A stretch of 64,000 bases of DNA, from contig JAANYP010006371.1 of NCBI GenBank assembly GCA_020465985.1, forward strand, positions 372,001 to 436,000, written 5' to 3'. Shown in pieces: positions 1 through 10,626 of the stretch (the first letter of the stretch is position 1; every line of letters begins with the position of its first letter). The notes under the pieces were generated by a model. That model worked only from the letters and a program-made list of their open reading frames with translations. It was not told the DNA's origin and searched no databases. The translations under genes were made by a program, and so were the position numbers. The DNA is from Centrapalus pauciflorus. Its lineage: Eukaryota > Streptophyta > Magnoliopsida > Asterales > Asteraceae.

Positions 1-1406
1 ACCACTACCTTTAATTTTTTACGTTCTCGTAACTTTATTTCTTGTTCCAATGCACTGTTACCTACGTGTCACGCTTGTCAACTAGGTAAACATTGTCGTT
101 TGTCTTTTTCAAAGTCTTTAACAAAGACTTCACGAATTTTTGAACTGGTTCATTCAGACTTGTGGACATCTCATGTATCAAGTTTGAGTGGTTTTAAATA
201 TTATATACTGTCTTTGGATGATTATTCTCATTTCTTATGGGTGTTCCCTTTGCGTGCTAAATCTGATGTGTTTCAAGTTTTTACTAATTTCCGTGCCTAT
301 GTTGTAAATCAGTTTAAAACCGATATACAATCCTTTCAGTGCGACAACGGCCGTGAATTTAATAACACCAAATTACTTGAACTTTTTCGAAAACATGGCA
401 TTAAAGTTCGCTTCTCGTGTCCCTACACTTCCCAACAAAATGGCAAAGCTGAACGAGTCATTCGCACCATCAACAATGTGGTACGCACGCTTCTGTTTCA
501 AGCCTCCCTTCCACCTAAATTCTGGGTTGAAGCACTCACCATGTCTGTTCATCTTCTGAACATTCTTCCTACTACCACTCTGGCTTCTAAAACCCCATGT
601 GAGATCTTGTACGACACTTTCCCGGATTTCACACACCTACGTGTTTTTGGGTGCCTCTGTTATCCAAACCTATCTTCTACGGCCCCAAACAAGCTCTCCC
701 CTCGCTCCACTGCTTGTGTCTACCTCGGTCCTTCTCTTTGTCATCGAGGTCATCGATGCTATGATCTCATCACTCATCGTATTATCATCTTTCGCCATGT
801 GATTTTTGATGAAGATCATTTTCCCTATGCATCGTTTAATACACCACCCTCTCCCTCTGAGTATGATGTGTTTTCTGATGATGTCACCACACCTCCTTTA
901 ATGACAAATGAACACATTGCATCCTCATCCACCACTCCCTCTTCTCCCCCTACTACCTCGCCTACCTCGAGTAATTTGCCCATCACAAATGGTGATGCAC
1001 CTACAGCCGATGACCAACCACAATCGTCTGATGCTCCTCACTCTCCGCACAGTACCTCTGTGCAACCTGCTCCTGTAGCCATCCCTCCTCCGGACCTCAC
1101 CTCCACACATGCCATGACGACTCGCTCGCGCACCGGCAGTCTCAAACCTCGTCACATCTTCAATCTTTCCGCAGTTGACTCTCTCTCCCCAATTCCCAAA
1201 TCTTCTGCTCAGGCGATTCGTGATCCAATTGGAAGGCAGCCATGGACGCTGAAATGTCTGCCATTCTCTCCAATCACACGTGGGACCTTGTTCCCCCTCC
1301 ACCAAAAGTCAACATTGTTGGCTGCCGTTGGTTATATCGCCATAAGTTCGATAGTCAGGGTCGCCTTGAGCGTTACAAGGGTCGTCTGGTGGCTCAAGGT
1401 TTTTCT
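1..1406 (+). pseudogene. copia pol fragment: GAG-pre-integrase and integrase core
   Basis: The frame runs from base 1 with no start codon. It begins with a Cys/His segment (CHACQLGKHC, bases 67-96) typical of the zinc-binding GAG-pre-integrase region. The integrase core follows: HSDLW (Asp near base 157), CDNGREF (Asp near 343) and NGKAERV (Glu near 451). The last two acidic residues are 35 residues apart, the DD35E spacing. The usual C-terminal VFGCLCY block follows, then a long Ser/Pro/Thr-rich linker. Just after the linker, near base 1228, one base appears to be missing, and the conserved copia sequence continues in a different frame up to the stop at 1407. Integrase would have inserted the cDNA; here it is a relic. 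Confidence 0.9.
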
Positions 1407-1409
1407 TAA

Positions 1410-2738
1410 ATGCCTGGTTTTGACTATGACGAAACTTTCAGCCCTGTTGTCAAACTGGTTACTGTCAGGATGGTCCTAAGCATTGCCCTCTCTCTAAACT
1501 GGCCGATTCATCAGCTTGATGTTAAAAACGCTTTTCTCAATGGCGAATTATCGGAAGAAGTTTATATGAAACAACCGCCTGGCTATGTTCATCCTTCCTT
1601 ACCACAGCATGTCTGTCGCCTTCGAAAAGTCCTCTACGGTCTCAAACAGGCTCCCCGTGCTTGGTTTCATCGATTCGCTGTCTTCATTACTTCTCTCGGT
1701 TTCCATTCAAGCAAATCTGACAGCTCTCTCTTTGTTTATCATCACGGTCGTGATACAATCTACATATTACTATATGTAGATGATATTATTCTGACGGCTT
1801 CCTCCCAATCTCTGGTTAACCATGTCATCTCTCGTCTCTCATCTGAGTTCAAAATGACTGACCTTGGCGCCCTCTCCTTCTTTCTCGGGGTCTCTGCTAT
1901 ACGCTCCTCTTCGGGCCTTTTTCTGTCCCAATCAGTTTTTGCCCAAGAATTCATTTCCCGTGCTGGCATGGATACTTGTCATCCCTGCTCATCACCGGCC
2001 GAGACAAAGTCTAAACTACCCTCCTCTGGCAAACCGGTCGATGATCCGACTCTATATCGGAGTCTTGCGGGTGCGTTGCAGTACCTCACGATCACCCGTC
2101 CGAAAATCTCCTATGTTGTGCAACAAATATGTCTGTACATGCATGATCCTCGCCAACCACATCTGAATGCCCTCAAACGCATTCTTCGTTATGTGAAGGG
2201 TACTTTATCTCATGGTCTTTTTCTCCGCCCTTCTTCTATAAATCGTTTGGTCTGTTACACTGATGCTGACTGGGCCGGCTGTCCTGAAACTCGTCGGTCC
2301 ACTTCTGGGTTCTGCATCTTCCTGGGTGACAATCTTGTTTCTTGGTCCTCTAAACGCCAACATGTTGTGTCCCGTTCTAGTGCGGAAGCTGAATATCGTG
2401 GTATTGCCAATGTTGCTGCCGAATCTGCCTGGCTTCGTAATCTTTTGATTGAGTTACATCTACCTCTTTCACGTGCCACAGTTGTTTTTTGTGATAATGT
2501 AAGTGCCATGTATTTAGCTAATAACCCAGTACAACATCAACGTACCAAACATGTGGAAATTGACTTACACTTTGTAAGAGAACGTATTGCTTTGGGGCAA
2601 GTGCGTGTGTCGCATGTGACATCCTCTCAACAGTTAGCAGATATATTTACTAAAGGTCTTCCTACACATTTATTTTTAACTTTTAAGTCCAGTCTTAGCA
2701 TTCGTCCTCTTCCAGCTCCGACTGAGGGGGGTATGTAA
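1410..2738 (+). pseudogene. copia pol fragment: reverse transcriptase and RNase H
   Basis: The first residues, MPGFDYDETFSPV, are an internal conserved block of copia reverse transcriptase, so the ATG at 1410 is not a true start. It follows a TAA at 1407-1409 that sits where the family normally has glutamine, consistent with a single C-to-T change. The RT core has LDVKNAFLNG, the QPPGY block and the catalytic YVDD (residues 122-125 counted from 1410). RNase H follows with YTDADWAG, SSAEAEYR and TKHVEID, and the frame ends just after ADIFTKGLP. From 1410 on it is uninterrupted for 442 residues, so decay is recent or slight in this half. Confidence is high for family, low for any activity. Confidence 0.92.
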
Positions 2739-2837
2739 AATAATGATTGATGTATAGTGTAGGGGTCTCTTATGTAAATATGTACTCTTTATATTCTGTA
2801 TGTTGAATGCAATACACACTCAAGGGGTTTCCACACA
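2721..2837 (+). repeat. copia polypurine tract and probable 3' LTR
   Basis: A purine run with six G (2725-2731) sits at the end of pol and is followed at once by TG at 2734, the standard LTR start. The LTR would run to a CACACA near 2837, only about 104 bp. Its 3' end is a guess, since no partner LTR is in the window. Confidence 0.6.
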
Positions 2838-3283
2838 TTATAGCATTCTTGAAAGGTTTATTGGAGTTTTTAGAAAATATATTTAATGCAACGGGGTTTT
2901 ATAATCAATCAAACGACTCCCGGATCATAAGTCAAATTATAAGACATGCACAAACAATAAGTTAATGTACCTCTTTGGTTGATCAAAAATTCACAAGTGA
3001 GAAGCCTTTGGCGTCCACCGTTAATCGTGCATTGGAACTTGTTGGATATTGTACGTGTGTCAATATAATATTATTACTATAGTTGAACATGACAAATCGA
3101 CGAACTGTGTACATTATTACCAGTCGGCGCCAACATAACATGAGTAACCAATCCTCTAAGTTAGTGCAAATGACTAACGAATCATGAAGAAATCAAACAA
3201 ATATAACAAAGAACAGAATCATGGTAATCAAATATGTCATAAACATCATTTAATCATTTGTATTCATATGTGTGTTATGTGTA
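2838..3283. other. intergenic, no feature recognised
   Basis: AT-rich DNA between the copia relic and a MITE. I see no coding potential, RNA gene or terminal repeats. Confidence 0.6.
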
Positions 3284-3286
3284 TTA

Positions 3287-3443
3287 GGCCACAGGGAGTG
3301 GCTCGACATTTTACTCGGTACCGAGCTTGGCATCCGGGCAACACCACCCCTTGGCCTCGGCATTGGCATGCAACATTTCGGCATCGGCATTTGGATGCCG
3401 AGAGTGGGGGAGAGAATATTGTGGGTATTTTTGAGTGTGAATA

Positions 3444-3486
<43 letters not shown>

Positions 3487-3604
3487 TAATTTAAAAAATA
3501 GGTGTGGCAAAAGTGGCATCGACACCGTGTGAATGACATTAAAATGACAAAGCAGACGTGGCTGCAATTTTACTTGGCATTCTCGCCAACGACTCCCTGT
3601 GGCC
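3287..3604. mobile_element. PIF/Harbinger-like MITE with internal microsatellite
   Basis: 318 bp bounded by perfect 13-bp terminal inverted repeats GGCCACAGGGAGT and ACTCCCTGTGGCC, flanked on both sides by TTA (3284-3286, 3605-3607), the 3-bp target preference of PIF/Harbinger. Subterminal parts are rich in GGCATY motifs. The interior has (GT)n(AT)n at about 3446-3486. It has no transposase, so it is non-autonomous. Confidence 0.85.
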
Positions 3605-3607
3605 TTA

Positions 3608-5114
3608 ATATATAACTCATCAAAACCAAGCATTCTGTTTCAAGTCAAGTTCTTACGTGTAGTTAAAAATCAATTAATCACTTTTATCATTTAAGTGCTT
3701 AGGACAACAGACAAGTAGCCCATATAAATTATTGAAGATCAAATAGAAGATTAATACATCATATGGTGCACACACAAGTCACAATAACGATCATCATTTG
3801 ACACAAGTCCCAATCACGATCTGACATTCTTTTCAATACCAAAATAAATGTAAATCCCTCTATAACCACAAATACATAACATTTTTCATATCATTTTAAC
3901 CCAACTTAAATCATTTTAATGAAATTTATAATTGTTCTTATACGAATTGTTAAAAATGAAGATCTCCATTTTTTTTTGTCAAAAACTGGTTCGCATTTGA
4001 AAGAAATGATTTAAGCTAGTTACGACTCGAATTACGTTAATTACATCTGAAAGTGCATTAAACTAGGCTCTCCCATCTTTCCAACAACATACTACACGAC
4101 CAAATGAAAGTTATGAGTTATTTACTTTGGATTAAATAAATTTGTATAATAAATTTGTCAGTTTACACAATAAAGTCATTTGAGATTTTGATCCAAACTC
4201 ATAGAACATCAATAACTATGATAACCAAATATTGACACGTTTAAACAACTATTGTGAATTTAAATAACATCTTAAAATGATGGTTCTTATCAATGTAAAT
4301 GATCCAAATTGACAATTTCTAACACAAATTACCAACCTCTCAAACAATAAGGAATAAACATCAAAAGTCAAAACATATACATTAACTTTTACAACTTCTA
4401 AATTTAATACAACTTTAAAATGTCAGTCCAAATATGCTTAAATGAATATGGTAGAGCGCTTCCTGGTTTCAAGTACCGACACAATATGGTCCGGGATGTT
4501 CTTTTGACGTGCTTAAGCGTGCATCTGTATCCGAAAAAAATTACCCGTGAACTTTTTGACTGACCTCACCGGAAGGAAGATCAACACTTAGACAAATAGA
4601 TGTTTTGGTTTTTGGTTGGGTAGGTGGCAAACATGCATATGTAGACCTAACAAGTGTTTCCCTTCTCGTGGTGTTAAGGAGTGGGATTTTCCTTGTGGGA
4701 CAAATTGTTCTAAAAGGTGCCTCATGCAAGATGACAAAACATGAGAAAACTTGAATCAATAATCAACACGTGTTTATACCATTCATGTTTGATACTTTTG
4801 GTTTCCTAGCTTCAGAGGTTGCGAAGCTCCTTAACATAGTCGAACGAGTCATGCACTCTAACGTGGTGACTCCCAGATTTATGAATGTGGTTTTTAAACG
4901 AATTAACTTCACAATTTAAAACATGTGTTTCGACAGTCATCAATTCCATTTGCCTTCTATTGCTTTTTATTATTATTAACTAGTTCTTACTCAAATTAAA
5001 ATGTGTTTCATCCATCATCATTTCTAGTTCTAAGTCATTACAATGTCATTCATATGAACCCCAAGTCAATTTAAACAATAAACAGACACACCTTTTTCTA
5101 AATTTATGGATTAT
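3608..5114. other. intergenic, no feature recognised
   Basis: About 1.5 kb of AT-rich DNA. A 72-codon minus-strand frame at 4541-4759 has no recognisable domain and no supporting context, so I do not call it a gene. Confidence 0.55.
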
Positions 5115-5460
5115 TATTGAAAAATTTTCTCAATTAAGTCTCTAATTTTTTTTCCAATTGTTTACGTCCCCAAACTATGCATGTCTTATTAAAAAATATA
5201 TATATTTGACTGACTATTGGATTAACTGGTAAAATACAACTGATAAAATAAAAAGTTTAGAGTTTAATTGTTAAAATATGAAAAGATGGTGATTTTTTTC
5301 CAATATTAATCAAGTGAAAAAACAAAGGTTAATTGTTTGTTAACCGGTCAAACAAGTCAAATATATTTGTGAATAACATAAAAATAATTTAAGAACTTAA
5401 ACAATAAAAAAAGTTTAGAGACTTAATCGCGAAAATGAAGAAAGTTGATGAACTTATTTC
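5115..5460. repeat. MITE family A copy (degraded)
   Basis: It shares the family A internal blocks: AAGTCTCTAA near the left end, inverted as TTTAGAGACTTAATCG near the right, and ACCGGTCAAACAAGTC in the middle. The termini are eroded, so ends are approximate. The best copies, with 9-bp TSDs, are at 10973-11373 and 11890-12206. Confidence 0.65.
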
Positions 5461-6539
5461 CTTGAATTCAGTTAAGTTCCTTCAAGTTTGTTTGCTTGGT
5501 TTTATGCCTTAATATTTTAACATCTTTTTGAAGTACCCCATTATCCTCCAATTCTTGTCTAGGACACTCAAAATAAAATCATTATGTTGACTCTTAGTCT
5601 TACACATTTAATTCCTATTTTATTAATTAACAACCAAAGTCCTCAAATTTAAATTCTTGATCATTTTAACTAACTTTTTTATGTTGGCAAATCCTTTATG
5701 CAACATACCCTAATTTTTCATACATCATACTCTATAATTTTGATCTATAATTTAACTAAATTATTGTTTATGATTTTGACCTGTAAATTAACTAAATTGT
5801 TGTTTATGATTGGGAGTATGGTTATTCTTTATTTAATGAAAGAGATATAGGTTAATTGATACAAGTCAACCCATTTTGTTACAAGTTTCACATCATATTA
5901 CAATACCAAAATTTATCAGAAATCTTAAATAACTTAATATTAAGTATTCTCTCAAAAATAAACTCGTGTTATATAACTCAAAATGTAACCCAATAACAAC
6001 AAACATAATAAAATTCAAAATAAAACAAAGAAATCTAATACAAACGTTAGTCAAAGAGCAAATTGTGAACATACCTCAAATTGAAGAACAAATTAACGAA
6101 CCCATACCACCCTTAACGAACAACCATTTAGGGTTCGAAAAACATTGTTCAAACCACCCTAAATTCTCGAGCAATGACGGCGAGAGGGTTTGAATAAACC
6201 CTAAAATTATATGTCGAGAGCGGTGCCTAGAGGTTCAAACACGTGTAGGGTTAATGGTCGAACAAACCTTATAATCTTTTGTTGAGATCGTCGATGAGAG
6301 AAATTGAATATGTTTAGGTTTTTACAGGCGTCAAGCTGTAGGAACAAGAGGGGTCGAACAAACCCTACATAGGAAGAGTAGTAGGCAGCTTGGTAGTATT
6401 TAGAAACAAGAGGGTAGCTTTGTTCGGCACAGTTCTTTTGCACACTCTCCTCAATCGAATATAAGATATCATCATCTGATAATTTTTAAAGTTTATTATA
6501 AGATTTAATTCATAAAAGAAAATAACAATATTAAAACAA
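5461..6539. other. intergenic, no feature recognised
   Basis: AT-rich DNA. A 75-codon frame at 5966-6193 (+) and a 78-codon frame at 6207-6443 (-) show no domain, no codon bias that I can see and no partners, so they are probably chance. Confidence 0.5.
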
Positions 6540-6732
6540 ATATTTTATTATGAAAAAACTAACATGTTTTCATGTTTTTTGCGTTTCCGTTCCTTCATGT
6601 TAATTTCTCTCATTAACTCGGTTTACTAATTATAATTGAGTTCTAATATCTAAATTTCACTAAATCAAAAAGAAAAAATTTAACTTGAGGTTTTTAAGAT
6701 GAAAACATTAAAAAACGTAAAAAAATATTAGG
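6540..6732. repeat. MITE family B copy
   Basis: Starts TTTATTATGAAAAAACTAAC followed by ATG, then GTTTTTTGCG. It contains the block TTTCACTAAATCAAAAAG and the TTAACTTGAGG motif seen in the copies at 39243-39520 and 61095-61359. The right arm is partly lost. Confidence 0.65.
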
Positions 6733-7020
6733 GTGCGTTTAGTTACCGAAAATTTTCAAAATTTTCATCTCACTTTTCAACAAAAATGAAAACTTGTTTA
6801 CTTAACAACAATTTCATAAATTTTCATTTCACTTTTTAAAATACCACTTTTCATATTCTTTCTCTTACTTTTCTATTACCTACCCTATTTCTTTATAATA
6901 CTCTCTTTCTCTCTCCTACTTTTTCTTCACCTATCTTATTTTTTTATTTTATAATCACTCATCTTATTATTCTAAAAACAGAAACTTAGTGCTTTTCATA
7001 ATATATCTAAAAACAAACCG
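6733..7020. repeat. MITE family E copy (GGGTGCGTTTAGTTAC end)
   Basis: The left end GGGTGCGTTTAGTTAC is preceded by TTA. The body contains TTTTCATCTCACTTTTCA, CTTTCTCTTACTTTTCTATTACCTACCCTA and related pyrimidine tracts. Closely similar bodies occur at 55445-55789 and, inverted, at 56311-56596. The right end is eroded. Confidence 0.6.
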
Positions 7021-7312
7021 ATAAAACTATAAAATAAAAAGATTTTTTTTTATCATGCAAGTTTGAACAGAAAATAAATTTAAATTTCTAATCAAATGTA
7101 ATGTTTAATCCAATGGTTGGAAGAGTGTAGTTGGATGCCACTAACCCCAGCCGTTAGATATCATTGAGATAGGCGAGAAGTCGCTACTAAATTCCCGATA
7201 AGGTTAAAACAGTAAATCCACCAACAACCAGTCAAAATTCGATCCTCCGTTTCTTTGACCAAACAGTGAATGGTCTTTTCATTTCCAAATTTACCCTTTT
7301 CCGTAAAAACCC

Positions 7313-7427
7313 TTTATATATCCAATAAATATCGGTGTGAAAATCAAAGCCATCAGGTTTTTAGAGGTTTTAGGGTTTCCAATCTCCTCCGATTAGGGGG
7401 TTTTTTTCTTTTCGATTTCTAGGGTTT
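7313..7427 (+). promoter_or_regulatory. core promoter and 5' leader of the cold-shock protein gene
   Basis: A TATA box (TTTATATAT, 7313-7321) lies about 135 bp upstream of the ATG. Downstream, in what should be the 5' leader, are a telo-box (TTTAGGGTTT, 7369-7378, reverse of AAACCCTAAA) and a second TAGGGTTT at 7420-7427. Telo-boxes are known in plant promoters of translation and RNA-related genes active in dividing cells. The transcription start itself is not determined. Confidence 0.6.
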
Positions 7428-7454
7428 GATTTTGGTTTGAAAATCGAAGAAGAA

Positions 7455-8081
7455 ATGGCTGATGATGGTGCTAGGAAATCGGGTACTGTGAAGTGGTTTA
7501 GTGATACCAAGGGTTTTGGTTTCATTACTCCTGATGATGGTGGGGAAGATCTATTTGTTCACCAATCTTCAATCAGGACCGATGGATTCAGGAGCTTAGG
7601 CGACGGTGAGACGGTGGAGTATGTGGTGGAGAACGGATCTGATGGGAGGACGAAGGCTGCTGATGTTACTGGTCCTGATGAAGGCCCTGTGCAGGGGAGT
7701 ACTCGTGGAGGAGGCGGCGGTGGTGGTGGACGTGGAGGTGGAGGTGGAGGCGATCGGTATGGAGGTGGCGGTGGTTACGGTGGAGGTGGTGATCGTTACG
7801 GAGGCGGCGGGTATGGAAGCCGTGGAGGACGTGGAGGTGGTGGATACGGAGGCGGTGGAGGCGGTGGAAATGCTTGTTTTAAGTGTGGTGAGTCTGGACA
7901 TATGGCTAGGGACTGTTATCAGAGCGGTGGAGGCGGTGGTGGTGGTTATGGTGGAGGCCGTGGTGGTGGTGGTGGTTACGGAGGTGGACGCGGTGGTGGA
8001 GGTGGAGGTGGAGGCGGTTGTTACAACTGCGGTGAGGATGGGCATTTTGCTCGTGAATGTCCTACCGCTAGCAACCGTTGA
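7455..8081 (+). CDS. CSP2: cold-shock-domain glycine-rich RNA-binding protein with two zinc knuckles
   Basis: A 208-residue nucleic-acid-binding protein of the plant CSP2/GRP2 type. These act as RNA chaperones that melt secondary structure and work in cold response and development, in nucleus and cytoplasm. Residues 8-75 are a cold-shock domain with RNP1 (KGFGFI, 19-24) and RNP2 (LFVHQ, 33-37). A glycine/arginine/tyrosine-rich region follows, interrupted by two CCHC zinc knuckles: C141, C144, H149, C154 and C189, C192, H197, C202. The start is the ATG at 7455; the frame is open a little further up but without an ATG, and MADDG followed by the domain fits the family. The coding part has no intron. 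Two knuckles match CSP2/CSP4 rather than the seven-knuckle CSP1/CSP3. Choice between CSP2 and CSP4 is not possible from this alone. It is intact and flanked by repeats. Confidence 0.95.
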   Translation: MADDGARKSGTVKWFSDTKGFGFITPDDGGEDLFVHQSSIRTDGFRSLGDGETVEYVVENGSDGRTKAADVTGPDEGPVQGSTRGGGGGGGGRGGGGGGDRYGGGGGYGGGGDRYGGGGYGSRGGRGGGGYGGGGGGGNACFKCGESGHMARDCYQSGGGGGGGYGGGRGGGGGYGGGRGGGGGGGGGCYNCGEDGHFARECPTASNR

Positions 8082-9196
8082 TCTCAGATCTGGATGGCTG
8101 AGAAGGTAAATTCCAGATGTGTGTTTATCATCACATTTTAGTTTGCTTTCTCTTTTGTGTTTTGTTATTTTTGCTTTCTTTTGTTGTCTATGTTGATGAA
8201 TCCATGGTTGAAACATCTTGCAAATGGTTTTCCTTCTGCTTATATGATAATATTTTGTTTTTGATGCTTGATGTTCTTCAGAAAATTAGGGTTTCTTCAT
8301 TGTTCTTCTAGTTTGTAATATAAGGATTATTAGGTTTTCAATTGAAATCAAAAGGTTCAATCCTTTCTACAAATTCAAGTTTAGGGTTTGAAGATCGTTG
8401 ATTCATTTGTTCTGTTTTAGCTTTTGATTGGGATGTAAACTCGATGAATATCATCTAGGGTTTGTTCAGGTCTTCAAATTGGAACGTTGGGTTTGGATTA
8501 ATTTGGGAATGTAACATTGATTTGGTTTGCTTCTTTGATCAAAAATTTGGAAGAACACAGATTCTGATTAAATCAAAAATCTAAACATTAGTAAAATCAA
8601 AACTGTGAGTTGGAACTGTAGAAAACCAATTTGGTTCGATTTGAATTGATGGTTTAATCATAATCGACCACAGCTGATGGGTCCGAACACACTCAACTAT
8701 TAATATTTGTCTTAAATTAATTACTTCAGAATATTATTTTTTAAAATTTTTTATAGAAAACTTGCTGAAAATGAAATTTTACCCTTTACAGTAATAGTTA
8801 AAATTTACCTCTATTTAGCTTATTAAATTTGTATATTGAAATTTCAAAACACTATTAGTAAAAAGGTATCTTTTTTAAATGTTTTTAAACGAAGATTAAA
8901 TCATATGTATCAAACAAAATGTATTTTGAAAATAACTAAAAATAATATAAAAAAATAACATTTTAATTGTTGGTTTGTTTGTTTGATTGAATGTATTGGA
9001 TTTGTGTTTATTGCATCCTACGTTTACTTAAACCCAGGATCCAATATTTACGATTTTTAAACTTAACAAAAACTAGTTATTTTCAATTTTAGTTTTTATT
9101 TTTTAAAATTATCAAAGGTTTTAATAAAATATTATTGTAAAATATTGCAAAAACATTATCCAGGATCCAATATTTGTCAAGTCTTATGTTTCATGG
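8082..9196. other. 3' flank of the cold-shock protein gene; possible 3'UTR intron
   Basis: Shortly after the stop, AAG is followed by GTAAAT (from 8106), which could be a splice donor of a 3'UTR intron; an acceptor such as the CAG at 8279-8281 would fit, but this is speculative. Three more TAGGGTTT motifs lie near 8287, 8381 and 8456. Beyond about 8650 I see only AT-rich DNA. Confidence 0.35.
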
Positions 9197-9205
9197 ATCT
9201 TACAT

Positions 9206-9456
9206 AGTAGGGTGAGCGATGGGTATCATTTTTCGAACCGGTACCGGTACCGAATTAATATATTCAGTTTGGTATTCGGTTTTTAAATTAACTAAAATTT
9301 GGTATTCGGTTCGGTATTCAGTTTTTAATCTAGCTTAAGTTCAGTATTCGGAACCGAACCGGCACCATACGGTTCGGTATTCGGTTCTTTCAAAACTAAT
9401 AATTCGGTTTCAGTATTTTTGGGATTGGTACCGTCCGGTACCGAGCTCACCCCTAA
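9206..9456. mobile_element. hAT-like non-autonomous element (GGTTCGGTATTCGG type)
   Basis: Ends GTAGGGTGAGC and GCTCACCCCTA, flanked by the 8-bp direct repeat TCTTACAT (9198-9205, 9457-9464); an extra A makes 9 identical bases. An 8-bp TSD and TAGGGGTGAGC-like ends indicate hAT. The interior is filled with reiterated TTCGGTATTCGG and GGTACCGGTACC motifs and no coding sequence. Confidence 0.85.
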
Positions 9457-9464
9457 TCTTACAT

Positions 9465-10626
9465 GATAAAAAACTTAAGTGGTTGAGGAAGAAAGTTTTT
9501 GGTGTAATTGTTGCAACTCAAAAAAAACAACAGGAAACGGAAAAATACAACCGAAGAAAAAACCGTGGTTTTAGTTTATGTATTTTTAATGGTTTTTTTT
9601 CAGAAACAGATCGATAATGTTCGACCCGCTCCAATGCTTGTAAATTAAATTTTTATGATTTTGTCAATAGTATATATACAAGAATATATAGTTATTATTT
9701 TATATGCATTGACAACACTTTTAAAATGATTGAAGTTTTGCCGACGAATTAAATTTTTATGTGCTTTGGATTAAGATATTTAATATGTATATTTTTGAAA
9801 ATCAAACAACTTGCATATAGAGATATGTAATTCTATGTTGTGTGTGTTAATAAGAAATTATAATTAATATCGTTTAACAATAAAAGCATGAACAAAATGA
9901 AAGACTATACATATAAAAACATTAAAAGATAGTATTCTAACATTGTAAATGGTAGTAAAACAAAAAAAAATGGTTATCAAATTCCAATCATTTATAAAAA
10001 CTAAAAGAAACCAAAAAACCACATGAAACCACATAAAAATATCTAGAAAACCAAACTGTAAATAACTGCACAAACTTAAAAACAGCATTTTTCGTTTTCA
10101 ATAAAAAAAATCTACACCGAACCGCATAATGCACACTAAGGTTAGCTTGTTTGGATTCTTTAGAGGATAAGCAAATTAGATTTTAAGCTGCATTTTTAAT
10201 CAATACTACAAATAAACTTTTACCCTTTACGGTAGTTAAAATTTACCTCCATTTAGCTATTTACCTGTTAGTTTTGTATATTCCTATACCTAACATTCAT
10301 TAACTAAAACGCATCGTTTTGATTTTTACGTCGTCGTTTTGGATCTTTTTTCCTTTCACTTCTTCATCCCATCCGCTGCTACTTCTTTATGAAACCAAGA
10401 ACGCTTCTTCTTTTTTGCGACATCGCCGCTACTTCTTCTTTCTGAAACCAACAACGCTTCTTCATTTTGTCGACATACAATCTATATTGATGACCTACGA
10501 TCGTCCCTTTCTCTAATTCTGCAACACGCAATCTTTGCCCTAGAACTCCCAAGGATGAATGCTCTCCGTTTATCTCATCCTACGTGTACTTGAATAAAAA
10601 ACATTCACAATCATTAAACTTATACG
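9465..10626. other. intergenic, no feature recognised
   Basis: AT-rich DNA with no credible gene. Short frames at 9864-10088 (-) and 10319-10516 (+) lack domains. Confidence 0.5.

Larger units (their letters stand above)
1..2837 (+). mobile_element. Ty1/copia LTR retrotransposon, 3' part, decayed
   Basis: The order integrase, reverse transcriptase, RNase H, polypurine tract, LTR is that of Ty1/copia. The reading frame is already open at base 1, so gag, protease and the 5' LTR lie outside the window or are lost. Pol is broken by a one-base frameshift near 1228 and by a TAA at 1407-1409, so this copy cannot make its own polyprotein. Domain detail is in the next three entries. The right boundary is approximate because there is no second LTR in the window to compare with. 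Confidence 0.93.

Noticed and set aside
925..1305. 126-codon minus-strand Arg-rich frame over the copia element
   Set aside because: Antisense shadow of the Ser/Pro-rich linker of pol.
3184..3633. Frames of 101 and 127 codons around 3.2-3.6 kb
   Set aside because: They run through a MITE and its GT/AT microsatellite; no domain.
4541..4759. 72-codon minus-strand frame
   Set aside because: No recognisable domain, isolated, AT-rich surroundings; chance cannot be excluded.
7596..8216. 206-codon minus-strand frame across the cold-shock protein gene
   Set aside because: It is the antisense of the glycine-codon-rich repeat region, giving Thr/Ser/Ala runs with no domain. The plus-strand frame is clearly the gene.
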